From Pseudomonadota bacterium (lineage in GTDB: Bacteria; Pseudomonadota; Gammaproteobacteria; Acidiferrobacterales; Acidiferrobacteraceae): DNA of 50,281 nucleotides. The notes beneath the pieces are model-generated. The model worked only from the letters and a program-made list of their open reading frames with translations. It did no database searches and was not told where the DNA came from. Below are positions 1-8,141 of this stretch, one piece after another. The first letter of the stretch is position 1. Each line of letters opens with the position of its first letter. The translations under genes and the position numbers were made by a program. Location: positions 1 to 50,281 of the forward strand of contig JAJYHM010000026.1 in assembly GCA_021784755.1 (NCBI GenBank), written 5' to 3'.

Positions 1-87
1 CGTATAATCATGGCGCCATTTTTGTGCACAAAGACAAAGATAAGGGCAGTGGCCACGATGCACCGCGGACTGCCGTCTTCTTTTTTG

Positions 88-960
88 TTAGCGCAGGCCC
101 GTTCGCGCAGGGCGCGCGCGGCGCAAGGCTACGTTCAGGCCCACGTTAATGACGAGCACCATAAGGATCACCAGGAAGGCGGCGGCGAAAGCCAGGGCGT
201 GCGCCGAACGATAGGGCTGATTGATGAAGCTCCAAATGACATAGGTGAGGTAGCCGATGGGCTCGTGGACGAGCTTCCCGTTCCAGAGGAAATTCGACCA
301 GCCTGCGGTGTAGATCAGGGGCGCGGTCTCGCCGAGGGCTATGGCGATGGCGAACAGAACACCCGTCAATATGCCGGGCAAAGCAAGGGGCAAGGCAAGA
401 CGTGTGATCACGGTAAGCTCGCGCAAGCCCAAGGCGTAGCCCGCCTCGCGCAGACCACCTGGCACTTGCATGAAAGAGATCTCGGTGAAGCGCGCAATGT
501 AGGGGACGACCATGATCGCAAGTGTCAAAGATCCGGCAAGCACCGAGAACTGCCAGCCCAACCCTATGACAAGCGTCACATAACTGAAGTAACCCAGAAC
601 GATGGACGGCACGCCGGCCAGGACATCGTCCAGGAAGCGGACCGTGCGCCCGAACCGGCCCCGGCCGAACTCCGAGAGATAAATGCCCGCAAGGATTCCC
701 ACCGGGGCTGCGAATATGAGGGCTCCCGAGACCAGCACGAGCGTGCCCGTGATGGCATTGAGCAATCCGCCGGAGATGCCATTCGTGACCTGCGTAAAGA
801 GCGAAAACGACAAGGCGGACATACCCTTGCGAATGACCGTAAAGAGAATGTCGAGGAGCGGGGTCGCCACTAGCACGAACGATGCCGCAGCCAGCCCCCA
901 GCCTAATCCGGAGAGCCATTTACGGCGTGCGATACGCGAGATATTAAACGGCGGAGGCAT
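88..960 (-). CDS. pstA: Phosphate ABC transporter permease PstA
   Basis: Inner-membrane permease subunit of the high-affinity PstSCAB phosphate importer, working as a dimer partner of PstC. The 290-residue product has about six hydrophobic segments. It carries the binding-protein-dependent permease EAA loop (around LREAGYALGLRE) near residues 170-200, the site that contacts the ATPase PstB. The start at 960 overlaps the end of pstC by 17 bases, so the two are translationally linked. The length is normal for the family. The gene for PstB would be expected next, but only 87 bases remain to the window edge and no convincing PstB start is seen there. Confidence 0.95.
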   Translation of the reverse strand: MPPPFNISRIARRKWLSGLGWGLAAASFVLVATPLLDILFTVIRKGMSALSFSLFTQVTNGISGGLLNAITGTLVLVSGALIFAAPVGILAGIYLSEFGRGRFGRTVRFLDDVLAGVPSIVLGYFSYVTLVIGLGWQFSVLAGSLTLAIMVVPYIARFTEISFMQVPGGLREAGYALGLRELTVITRLALPLALPGILTGVLFAIAIALGETAPLIYTAGWSNFLWNGKLVHEPIGYLTYVIWSFINQPYRSAHALAFAAAFLVILMVLVINVGLNVALRRARPARTGLR

Positions 961-1909
961 TGTGCGAGGTTCCGGTGAGTAGGCGCGCTATGATATTGGT
1001 GAGGACCGAGATGATGAAGAGTATGAGCGCAATCTCGGCGAGCGACCGCACCGCCATCCCGGTCGGATCCTGCATCGCGCTATCGAGCTGCGACACGATA
1101 AACGAGGCCATAGTCGTGACCGGACTATAGATGTTCCCTGGAAAGTAATTCAAGGCCCCGCCGCTCACCATAAGGACCGCCATGGTCTCGCCCAATGCGC
1201 GGCCAAGACCGAGGATGCAGGCCCCGATGATGTTGCCGCGCACCGCCGGTAACATGGCGCGTCGCACCACTTCGAAGTGAGTGGCGCCCAGGGCGTAGGC
1301 GGCCTCCTTCGTTTCCGACGGGACCTGCGCCAAGGCATCGCGCACGGTCGCCGCAATGATAGGCACCACCATGAGCGCAAGCACAATGGAGGCGGCGAGC
1401 AGACCATAGCCGCTCCCAACCGCGCCAGAGAAGAAAGGAATGAAGCCCAGCACAGAGCGCAGGCCGGGCCCTAGGGTGTGCGCCACAAGAGGCGTGAGCA
1501 CGGCATAGCCCCAGAGTCCGTACACCACGCTCGGTACCGCCGCGAGCATCTCGACTACGAACGACAAGGGGGTCCTGAGACGGCTGCGCAGCCCCTCGGC
1601 TAGGAACACCGCCACCCCGAGACTTATGGGGACCGCGATAATAAGCGCGATGGCCGAAGTCAACAGAGTGCCTACAATGAATACGAGAATCCCGTAATTC
1701 GCGCCTACGGGCGCGAGCACCCCACGCTGCACCACGGGATCAGCATAGAGATTACCCAGATTCCAGGTGTGGCCGGTAAGAAAATGCCAGCCATTGAATG
1801 TCAGGGCCGGCCATGAATAGCGGGCTAGAAACACGAGAATAGCCAGCAGAGCGAGCGGTATGAGGCTTGTGACGAGTACGAGGACGATCCGGAATGGCCG
1901 AAGCTTCAT
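944..1909 (-). CDS. pstC: Phosphate ABC transporter permease PstC
   Basis: Second inner-membrane permease of the Pst phosphate importer, 321 residues. An N-terminal membrane segment (about residues 10-30) is followed by a periplasmic loop and five further helices. The EAA loop reads SETKEAAYALGAT around residue 200. The stop lies inside the start region of pstA. The start is an ATG at 1909, 54 bases after the end of pstS, with a strong hairpin terminator in that gap. The permeases are therefore probably made at a lower level than the binding protein. Family identity is clear from length, topology and gene order. Confidence 0.95.
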   Translation of the reverse strand: MKLRPFRIVLVLVTSLIPLALLAILVFLARYSWPALTFNGWHFLTGHTWNLGNLYADPVVQRGVLAPVGANYGILVFIVGTLLTSAIALIIAVPISLGVAVFLAEGLRSRLRTPLSFVVEMLAAVPSVVYGLWGYAVLTPLVAHTLGPGLRSVLGFIPFFSGAVGSGYGLLAASIVLALMVVPIIAATVRDALAQVPSETKEAAYALGATHFEVVRRAMLPAVRGNIIGACILGLGRALGETMAVLMVSGGALNYFPGNIYSPVTTMASFIVSQLDSAMQDPTGMAVRSLAEIALILFIISVLTNIIARLLTGTSHNASAV

Positions 1910-1920
1910 GACGCTCTCAG

Positions 1921-1956
1921 AAAAAGGGCCGGGGCCTTTTGGGGCCCCGGCCTTTT
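1921..1956 (-). terminator. Intrinsic terminator/attenuator between pstS and pstC
   Basis: A perfect 10-bp GC stem (arms 1927-1936 and 1943-1952, 6-base loop) is followed on the minus strand by C and five T. It lies after the pstS stop and before pstC, so it would stop most transcripts after pstS and let some read through to the permeases. The flanking A/T tracts are symmetrical, so it could also work on the plus strand, though no plus-strand gene arrives there. Confidence 0.8.
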
Positions 1957-1963
1957 GCTCTCG

Positions 1964-3049
1964 TTAATGGATCTTCGCGATCTGCTTGCGGCTGAGCGCG
2001 GAGATGCGCGCAGGCAAGGCAATGAATCGCACCTGACGCAGGAAGCGGCGCGCATTTCCTTCATGGGTATCAACTGCCCACGACAGGAAGGTGCGCAGAG
2101 CCTGAGCCATGTCGCCATTCGCCTGGTGGTCGTTCACGATCGCGTACTCATAGTTAATGATCGGGTAAGACCCAGCGCCCGGCGCGAACACGAGGCTGAT
2201 GCGCTCGTCGACCGGCGTCTTCTTGACGAGTTGCGCCGCGGCAGCCGTCACGGTCTTCTTGGTCGGAAGCAGGAAGCGGCCGGCGCGGTTCTTCAGCATC
2301 GCTGTACCAAGATGCGCGCGCTTCACTTCCTTCGTGAAGCTCACGCCGATGTAGGCGATGGAGTAGGGCGTCTGCGCCGAAGCCTGCACCATGCCCGGGT
2401 TACCAAGCGCACCCAAACCACCCGGTACCGCGGGCCAACTGATCGTGGTGCCGTAACCCGCGTGCGAGTTCCAGTATGGCGTCGAGAAGGACAGGTACTG
2501 GCTAAATATAAAGGTGTCGCCACTCCCATCCGTTCTATGGATCGGCGTGATGAGATGATGCGGCAGACGTACGCCGGGGTTCAGCTGCGCAATGGCCGGT
2601 GCGTTCCAGTAACGGATATGGCCGTCGTAGATCCCGGCCAGCACGGGCCCACTCAGTTTGAGATGAATGCCGTTTAGGCCCGGAATGTTGTAGTTGACAG
2701 TCTGCGCGGAGATGGCCAGGGGGATGTTCAGAATCGTCGGATTCTGCTTCATCTGCATGTTGCTCATATAGGCGTCTGACGCCCCGATCTGAGCGACGCC
2801 CGACACGGCCTCCGAGATGCCGGTGCCGCTTCCGGTCCCTTGCGTGTTGATACGCACGCCCGGGTGGCTGTGGGTGTAAGCGGGCACCCAGAGGTTAAAA
2901 AGCGGATAAAGAAGGGTGGAGCCCGTTTCCGTTATGTTGAGCGTGCGCGCCGACGCCGTCGGAGAGCCCATGACCCCGGCCAGGGTCAGGGCGAGTACCG
3001 TCCCCCCTATCGCGGCTTTTACGGGGTTCCTGCTCGAGTTTTTCAACAT
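1964..3049 (-). CDS. pstS: Periplasmic phosphate-binding protein PstS
   Basis: Captures phosphate in the periplasm and delivers it to PstC/PstA. The chosen ATG at 3049 gives 361 residues and is preceded by AGAGG about six bases upstream. A longer in-frame ATG at 3094 would sit against the PHO box and is unlikely. Residues 1-35 form a signal peptide (basic start, hydrophobic core, SARTLN cleavage area). Phosphate-pocket motifs are present: TGSTLLYPLF near the mature N-terminus, GTGSGTGI, IGASDAY and RTDGSGDTF. It is the first gene of the operon, has a PHO box upstream and a terminator downstream, and is likely induced by PhoB under phosphate limitation. Confidence 0.95.
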   Translation of the reverse strand: MLKNSSRNPVKAAIGGTVLALTLAGVMGSPTASARTLNITETGSTLLYPLFNLWVPAYTHSHPGVRINTQGTGSGTGISEAVSGVAQIGASDAYMSNMQMKQNPTILNIPLAISAQTVNYNIPGLNGIHLKLSGPVLAGIYDGHIRYWNAPAIAQLNPGVRLPHHLITPIHRTDGSGDTFIFSQYLSFSTPYWNSHAGYGTTISWPAVPGGLGALGNPGMVQASAQTPYSIAYIGVSFTKEVKRAHLGTAMLKNRAGRFLLPTKKTVTAAAAQLVKKTPVDERISLVFAPGAGSYPIINYEYAIVNDHQANGDMAQALRTFLSWAVDTHEGNARRFLRQVRFIALPARISALSRKQIAKIH

Positions 3050-3096
3050 AGCTGCCTCTAGGGTTGTTTGATCGCCATGAAGCCTAAGGGGCATTC

Positions 3097-3114
3097 ATGA
3101 CAACCTTATGACAG
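3097..3114 (-). promoter_or_regulatory. PHO box (PhoB binding site) upstream of pstS
   Basis: On the minus strand the two 7-base half-sites CTGTCAT and TTGTCAT are separated by four bases (AAGG). This is the 11-base direct-repeat spacing of a PHO box, with 13 of 14 half-site bases matching consensus. It ends 47 bases before the pstS ATG, the expected place for PhoB to replace a -35 element. PhoB itself is not in the window. Confidence 0.85.
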
Positions 3115-3194
3115 GCATCGCGCGCGCCATTTTAACCGAATCCTCACGCTTTGCCAGCACATAGGCGCAAGGACGTTCGCTTTTCTACTTCCGA

Positions 3195-4271
3195 TCACGC
3201 CGCCGGCAATTCACGAAGCCCGGGTCCCTCCGCGCTCGCGAGGCGACGACTCGGGGCAGGAAGCGCTCGGGCTACGCGCCGTCCGCCCCAGAGGCCGGCC
3301 GCCAGAGCGGCGAGCGCAAGCCCCGTGATTGCGGCGATCGTGCCGCGATGCAGCGTCGTCCACACCTGCGGGCTATGGCGCGTGGAACGCGCGGAAAACG
3401 GTCCATGGACCCCGTGATCGCCCGGAACCGGTTCCCAAAGGTTGTTGGGGCGTTCAGGGTCGGCGAGTTCCGGCGCCTGTTGGGCACTGTAACCTTGGCG
3501 CGCCAAATAATGGTCGAGGATCCCGGGGGCGAGCTTGTTGGCGATGATTGCCGCGACGGTGGAGGCGCCAACATCGATCTCGCGCCGGTCGTGGCGCGCC
3601 GCCCATACCACGGCGCGCGCCGCGACTTCCGGTTCGTAAATCGGTGGAACGGGTTGAGGATTATGCGCCATATGGTTCTTGGACCAGGAGAATTGTGTTG
3701 TATTCATGGCCGGCATCTGGATCAGAGTGACGCGTACGTGGCTCTTGTCGTGGAGGAGCTCCGTGCGCAGGGATTCGGTAAACCCCTGGATGGCGTGTTT
3801 GGCGCCGCAGTAGGCGGCTTGCAGCGGGATGCCGCGGTAGGCGAGCGCCGAGCCGACCTGAATGATGACACCACGGTCGCGCGGCAGCATGCGGCGCAGG
3901 GCGGCCATAGTCCCATAGACGTACCCGAGGTAGGTCACCTCCGTGACCCGCGCCACCTCCTCGGGGCGCAATTTCTTGACGGGCGAAAAGACCGAGACCA
4001 TGGCGTTATTGACCCACACCGTGATCGGCCCGAACTCCGCCTCGACCGCTTGCGCGGCGGCCTCGACCTGTTCCGGGTCCGAGACGTCGGTCGGCACGAC
4101 AAGCGCCTGACCGCCCAAGGATTCCACCTCGCGCCCGGCGGCCTCCAGCCCTTCCCGTCCCCGCGCGAGTAAGCCGATCTTGGCCCCTTCGCGCGCAAAA
4201 CTACGCGCTACGGCGCGGCCATGTCCGGCGCTCGCACCCGTTATGACGACCACATCCTGAGTATTTGGCAT
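3195..4271 (-). CDS. Membrane-anchored short-chain dehydrogenase/reductase (SDR)
   Basis: Predicted NAD(P)-dependent oxidoreductase of unknown substrate, 358 residues. The ATG at 4271 is chosen because AGGAGA lies five bases upstream; upstream in-frame sequence looks non-coding. The cofactor motif TGASAGHG is at about residues 12-19, NNAM follows, and the catalytic Ser and YxxxK are in GSALAYRG and YCGAK (about residues 140-165). After the roughly 270-residue SDR core comes an extension with a hydrophobic helix (GTIAAITGLALAALAAGLW) and a basic tail, suggesting an inner-membrane anchor. It stands apart from pstS (145 bases) and FNT (289 bases). The reaction cannot be inferred from context. 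Confidence 0.85.
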   Translation of the reverse strand: MPNTQDVVVITGASAGHGRAVARSFAREGAKIGLLARGREGLEAAGREVESLGGQALVVPTDVSDPEQVEAAAQAVEAEFGPITVWVNNAMVSVFSPVKKLRPEEVARVTEVTYLGYVYGTMAALRRMLPRDRGVIIQVGSALAYRGIPLQAAYCGAKHAIQGFTESLRTELLHDKSHVRVTLIQMPAMNTTQFSWSKNHMAHNPQPVPPIYEPEVAARAVVWAARHDRREIDVGASTVAAIIANKLAPGILDHYLARQGYSAQQAPELADPERPNNLWEPVPGDHGVHGPFSARSTRHSPQVWTTLHRGTIAAITGLALAALAAGLWGGRRVARALPAPSRRLASAEGPGLRELPAA

Positions 4272-4560
4272 AAATTCTCCTACGTGAAGGGAGAGAGGTG
4301 GCTCGCGCCCGCCCGGCTCGACCCCGGGTAGCTTGCCCAATCCTTGTGTTCGCATGCCGCGCTTTACCAAAAGAGCCGATCGTTTGCCGGATGGCGCGGG
4401 GAAGGGCCTCCGCCTCATCGGCCCCCGCATCCCCGCTGAAGAACGGTCCGGGCGCCTCGCCCCGTTCCCCCAACCCGTGCCTATCGTACCGATGCAGGCG
4501 GCCGCCTTGATCCGGCTTAGGGGTGGACGATGTGGCCGTCTTGGCTCGGGGGGGCAGGGT
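4272..4560. other. Intergenic region, no gene seen
   Basis: All open frames here are arginine/proline-rich and look like chance GC-rich frames. The last 20 bases before the SDR start contain its ribosome binding site (AGGAGA). No clear promoter or terminator could be recognised. Confidence 0.5.
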
Positions 4561-5406
4561 TCAGGCCTCCGGAGGTGGCGCACCCGCGGTCGCTTGCGCG
4601 TGATTCAAGGCCGCGACCAGGATGACACCTCCACTCACATTCCCGATGAAGGTCGGGATCATGAAGCGCGTGAAGTATTCCTGCCAGGAGATCACCCCAC
4701 GCAGAACGAGGTAAAAAACCTCCACAGAGCCGGCGATGAGGTGCGGGAAGCCGGCGATACTGATGACGTAGGTGAGGAGCATGATAATGATGACGCGCGC
4801 CGTCTCGGCCGCCGGCAACAACCATACCATCAGGGCGACGAGCCAGCCGGCGAACACCGCACCCAGCACCATGGGGGCGAACGGCCGGATCGCGTGACGT
4901 CCGAGATCGGTGAGCGTGTGTTGCATGCCGGCGCCAAAAAGCGAGGTGTCGGCGATGGCCCAGGCGAACAGCAGGGTTCCTATCAGGTTGGTGGCAAGCA
5001 CGGTCGCCCAGAGCTTCATGACGCGCGCAAACTTGCGCCACGTCATTTCCTGCATTAGCGGAAGTATGGGGGTTAAGGTGTTTTCGGTGAAAAGCTGTTG
5101 TCGTCCAAGGATCACGATGACGAATCCCAGGGTATAGCCGAAACCCGCGATGAGTTTGCGCGATGGGCTCGGCGCAAGGCCGTTGAGGATTATGCCTTGG
5201 GCTAGCATGGAAAACCCCATGGAGAGGCCGGCGGCGAGCCCTGACCAAGCCAAGGCCTCGGTTGAGCGCTGCAGCTCCTGCTCGCCCTCTTCGCGAATGA
5301 CTTCGTGCACCACACCCGCCGATATAGTGACGCGTTCGCGCGTCTTCTTCAGGTCGGCACGGTCGAGCTTCACGGTGTTCGGCTGATTCTCTGGATGGGA
5401 AGGCAT
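4561..5406 (-). CDS. Formate/nitrite transporter (FNT) family protein
   Basis: Predicted pentameric inner-membrane channel for small monovalent anions (formate, nitrite, hydrosulfide or similar), 281 residues. An N-terminal cytoplasmic stretch of about 45 charged residues resembles the YfdC-like branch. Six hydrophobic segments follow; the family-typical GFGYTLGFVIVILG and LFTENTLTP appear in the first half, and GNVSGGVILVAALNH near the C-terminus. The ATG at 5406 is chosen because GGAGA lies about nine bases upstream. The frame stays open to 5697, but that extension is Cys/Pro/Arg-rich and unlike the family. The ion transported is not decided by the sequence. Confidence 0.85.
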   Translation of the reverse strand: MPSHPENQPNTVKLDRADLKKTRERVTISAGVVHEVIREEGEQELQRSTEALAWSGLAAGLSMGFSMLAQGIILNGLAPSPSRKLIAGFGYTLGFVIVILGRQQLFTENTLTPILPLMQEMTWRKFARVMKLWATVLATNLIGTLLFAWAIADTSLFGAGMQHTLTDLGRHAIRPFAPMVLGAVFAGWLVALMVWLLPAAETARVIIIMLLTYVISIAGFPHLIAGSVEVFYLVLRGVISWQEYFTRFMIPTFIGNVSGGVILVAALNHAQATAGAPPPEA

Positions 5407-6338
5407 CGGGTTCCGTCTCCATGGATGAGGCACACAAGGGTCGCCACCATAAGTGTAACCCGCGGGTCGTTGCGGGGGGCATGAAGCGCCAGATCCCTGT
5501 CGGTCGCGGCTCATAAGTGCCCCACAAGGCATGGCGGCCTGTCGGATCGGCGATCTGGCTTGCGACGTCGGTGCCGCCTGCCCCACCTCAACAAAATAGC
5601 CCAACCGCACGTTTCTGTGGCGCCGCCAGAACCTGGCCGTGCGCTCGTCGTGCCCGTAAAGCACGAGCTCCTCCTGCTCCTCGTTCAGGAGACGCACACG
5701 TTACCGAGCCCATCTACGGCCCCTTAGGATCCATGGTGCCTCCTGCGCGGCCCATGGCGCCGGAAAAGCTGACTATTTCGTCGCCGGAATAGCCGTAGAA
5801 GCGCCGTGTACTCTACGCACTTAGCCTTTCGAGCGTGAAGTTTGCCACTGTGTCTGCCATGTTTTCGCCTTTCATCCTTAAAAGTGAATTGCCATAATCA
5901 CTCAGCGCCGTGGCGCTTATCCCCGCCTTTTGTGATTGTCGGAAGTCGCAGCGCGTGATGCGCGACGCCGACTGCGCCAGGGCGAGAGACAAGCTCATGG
6001 CCATGACTCCAGTAAGCGATGTGCCGGCCGGAAAAGCATATTTTTCGCCCTATCGTCCGACTCGCCGTAGGCCGACTAATCGCGCATTCAAAGGAGCAGA
6101 CATAGAGTACTCCGAGATGAGGTCCGCATGATCCAGCTTAAGAAATGGGAGCCTCTGGTTGAGCGTGTTCGACCTGGGTACTGCCACTTGCACAAGCCGG
6201 TAGACTAGCCGAAGTGACGCGGAGCCTCTTTCCCTACCGCGAGCGCGGGCCGGCCGCGACCAGGGCGAAGTGTTGTGCCAGAATCACACCGAGGGTTCGT
6301 GTTCAATGGTCGGCCTCGATACCGACGGGGGAGTAAGT
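5407..6338. other. Long intergenic region with at most one small ORF
   Basis: About 930 bases between the FNT gene and the PatB-like gene. The only candidate gene is a 61-codon minus-strand ORF at 5813-5998, listed separately. The remaining open frames lack ribosome binding sites and recognisable motifs. A GGGGGAG ribosome binding site for the next gene ends the region. Confidence 0.4.
5813..5998 (-). CDS. Possible small hypothetical protein
   Basis: A 61-codon ORF with ATG at 5998 and GGAG eight bases upstream; an ATG two codons earlier is also possible. The product starts MSLSLALAQSASR and ends VANFTLERLSA. It has no membrane segment and no family I recognise. Its composition is less arginine-rich than neighbouring chance frames, which is the main argument for it. 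Not a certain gene. Confidence 0.25.
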   Translation of the reverse strand: MSLSLALAQSASRITRCDFRQSQKAGISATALSDYGNSLLRMKGENMADTVANFTLERLSA

Positions 6339-7490
6339 GTGACCGGATTCGATACCGTGATCGAACGACGTAACACCGATAGCGTCAAATGGGATCGCTA
6401 TCGGGATCGGGATATCCTGCCGCTGTGGGTAGCCGACATGGACTTCGCGTCACCCCCCGCGATCGTTCGCGCCTTGCAGGAGAGGGTGGCGCACGGCGTA
6501 TTTGGTTACGGCAATGCGCCCCAAGGGCTTCTGGAGGCGATTCTCGCCCATGTCGCGGACCACAATGGCTGGATGTTGCGCCCGGACTGGATCGTGTGGT
6601 TGCCGGGTCTTGTGACGGGGCTCAATCTTGCCTGCCGGGCGACGGGCGCACCGGGCGATGCCGTGCTTACGCTCACGCCCGTTTACCCACCGTTCCTCAG
6701 CGCACCGGGTCTCGCCGCGCGGCGGCTCGTGGTCGTGCCGCTACGGCTTGCCAGCGATCGCTACACGATCGACTGGGACGCCCTCGAGGCATCCGTCACC
6801 CGGGACACCCGCCTTTTTTTGCTGTGCAATCCGCATAACCCGGTCGGGCGCGTATATGAGGTCGAGGAACTGGAGCGCCTGGCGCGTTTCTGCGAACGTC
6901 ATGACCTCACGCTCTGTGCCGATGAGATCCACGCCGGACTGGTGCTCGATGCGTCTCGGCGTCATCGCTCCATCGCCAATTTGGACCCCGAGTTCGCGCA
7001 GCGGACTATAACGCTCATGGCCCCGAGCAAGACCTTCAATATCCCAGGGCTCGGGTTTTCCTTTGCAGTCATCCCGGACCCGGCGCTGCGCGCGCGCTTT
7101 CGCGGGCACATGAAAGGCATCGTTCCGGACATCAACGTGCTGGGCTTTGCCGCAGCGCTCGCCGCCTACCGCGAAGGTGAACCATGGCGCCGCGCGTTGA
7201 TCGAATACCTGCGGCGCAATGCCGAGACCCTGATCGCGTCGATACGCACGATGCCAGGCCTCGGGGTTGCGATGGTGGAGGCGACCTACCTCGCCTGGAT
7301 AGATGCCCGCAGTCTCGCTGTGGAAAATCCCCAGCGATTTTTTGAGGCGGCAGGGGTCGGGCTCTCGGATGGCGCGGACTTTGGGGCGCCGGGCTTCGTA
7401 CGCTTGAATTTCGGATGCCGCCATGCATTGCTTGAAGAGGCCTTGGGGCGCATGCGACAAGGCCTATCTGTGCGCGCGCCGCATAGCTAA
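6339..7490 (+). CDS. PatB/MalY-type PLP-dependent C-S lyase
   Basis: Fold-type I PLP enzyme that probably cleaves cystathionine or related C-S bonds to give homocysteine or thiol, pyruvate and ammonia. I place the start at GTG 6339, five bases after GGGGGAG. This gives 383 residues and the family-typical opening FDTVIERRNTDSVKWD; earlier ATGs at 6270 and 6306 add a non-conserved leader. Seen motifs are PLWVADMDF, CNPHNPVGR, DEIHAGLV and the PLP lysine in MAPSKTFNIPG (about K231). It runs alone and ends convergently with yceF, 60 bases away. A general aminotransferase activity is the alternative. Confidence 0.88.
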   Translation: MTGFDTVIERRNTDSVKWDRYRDRDILPLWVADMDFASPPAIVRALQERVAHGVFGYGNAPQGLLEAILAHVADHNGWMLRPDWIVWLPGLVTGLNLACRATGAPGDAVLTLTPVYPPFLSAPGLAARRLVVVPLRLASDRYTIDWDALEASVTRDTRLFLLCNPHNPVGRVYEVEELERLARFCERHDLTLCADEIHAGLVLDASRRHRSIANLDPEFAQRTITLMAPSKTFNIPGLGFSFAVIPDPALRARFRGHMKGIVPDINVLGFAAALAAYREGEPWRRALIEYLRRNAETLIASIRTMPGLGVAMVEATYLAWIDARSLAVENPQRFFEAAGVGLSDGADFGAPGFVRLNFGCRHALLEEALGRMRQGLSVRAPHS

Positions 7491-7550
7491 GTCCTTGGGA
7501 CCTAGGCCGGAGGGCATCTCATGCGCCGGGCGCCTTGCGCGAGCGCCGGT

Positions 7551-8138
7551 CTAGAGGACATCGAGCCCCTCGGCTTCGAGCATGCGCACAAGGCGGATGA
7601 GCGGCAATCCGATCAGAGTGTTTGGGTCGTCGCCCTGGAAGCGCTCGAGCAAAGCAACGCCGAGCCCTTCGGATTTCACGCTCCCGGCGCAGTCGTAGGG
7701 GCGCTCCTTTTGCAGGTAGCGGTTGATGTGTTCCTCGCCGAGCTTCCTGAACGTGACCTCAAACAGCGCGACGTCCGATTGCATTCGGCCGGTCTTCGCG
7801 TTCAGGAGCGCAAGGCCCGTGTACAGACGCGCGGTCTTGCCGGAGATGCGGCGCAGCTGGCGGGCTGCCTCATCGAAGCCGCCTGGCTTACCCACGATCT
7901 CGCCATCATATTCGGCGACCTGGTCCGAGCCTATAATGAGGGCATCCGGCGCCTTGGGGTGCACCGCCCAGGCTTTGGCGATCGCAAGCCGTTCCGTCAA
8001 TTCCCGCGCACCTTCATTGGGCCGTGCAGTCTCGTCGGCATCCGGGACCATCACCTCGAAAGGGATCTTGAGGCGCGCCAAAAGCTCGTAGCGGTAGCGC
8101 GAACCGGAAGCCAGGATCAGACGCTGTGGGACAGTCAC
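7551..8138 (-). CDS. yceF: Maf-type nucleotide pyrophosphatase, YceF subfamily
   Basis: Hydrolyses non-canonical nucleotides; the YceF branch prefers 7-methyl-GTP. The 195-residue protein begins LILASGSRYRYELL and carries IIGSDQV, YTGLALLN, CAGSVKSEG and DPNTLIGLPL, which match YceF more closely than the dTTP/UTP-specific YhdE branch. The start is GTG at 8138, three bases after the pycB stop, so it is probably the last gene of pycA-pycB-yceF. In enterobacteria yceF sits divergently next to yceD; here the carboxylase genes lie between them. Confidence 0.92.
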   Translation of the reverse strand: MTVPQRLILASGSRYRYELLARLKIPFEVMVPDADETARPNEGARELTERLAIAKAWAVHPKAPDALIIGSDQVAEYDGEIVGKPGGFDEAARQLRRISGKTARLYTGLALLNAKTGRMQSDVALFEVTFRKLGEEHINRYLQKERPYDCAGSVKSEGLGVALLERFQGDDPNTLIGLPLIRLVRMLEAEGLDVL

Positions 8139-8141
8139 AGT

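Noticed and set aside
10..873. Long plus-strand ORF (287 codons) over pstA
   Set aside because: Antisense frame of a clear permease; Gln/Arg/Gly/Asp-rich with no motif.
5407..5697. In-frame extension upstream of the FNT gene
   Set aside because: Unlike FNT proteins, starts without a ribosome binding site; the ATG at 5406 has one.
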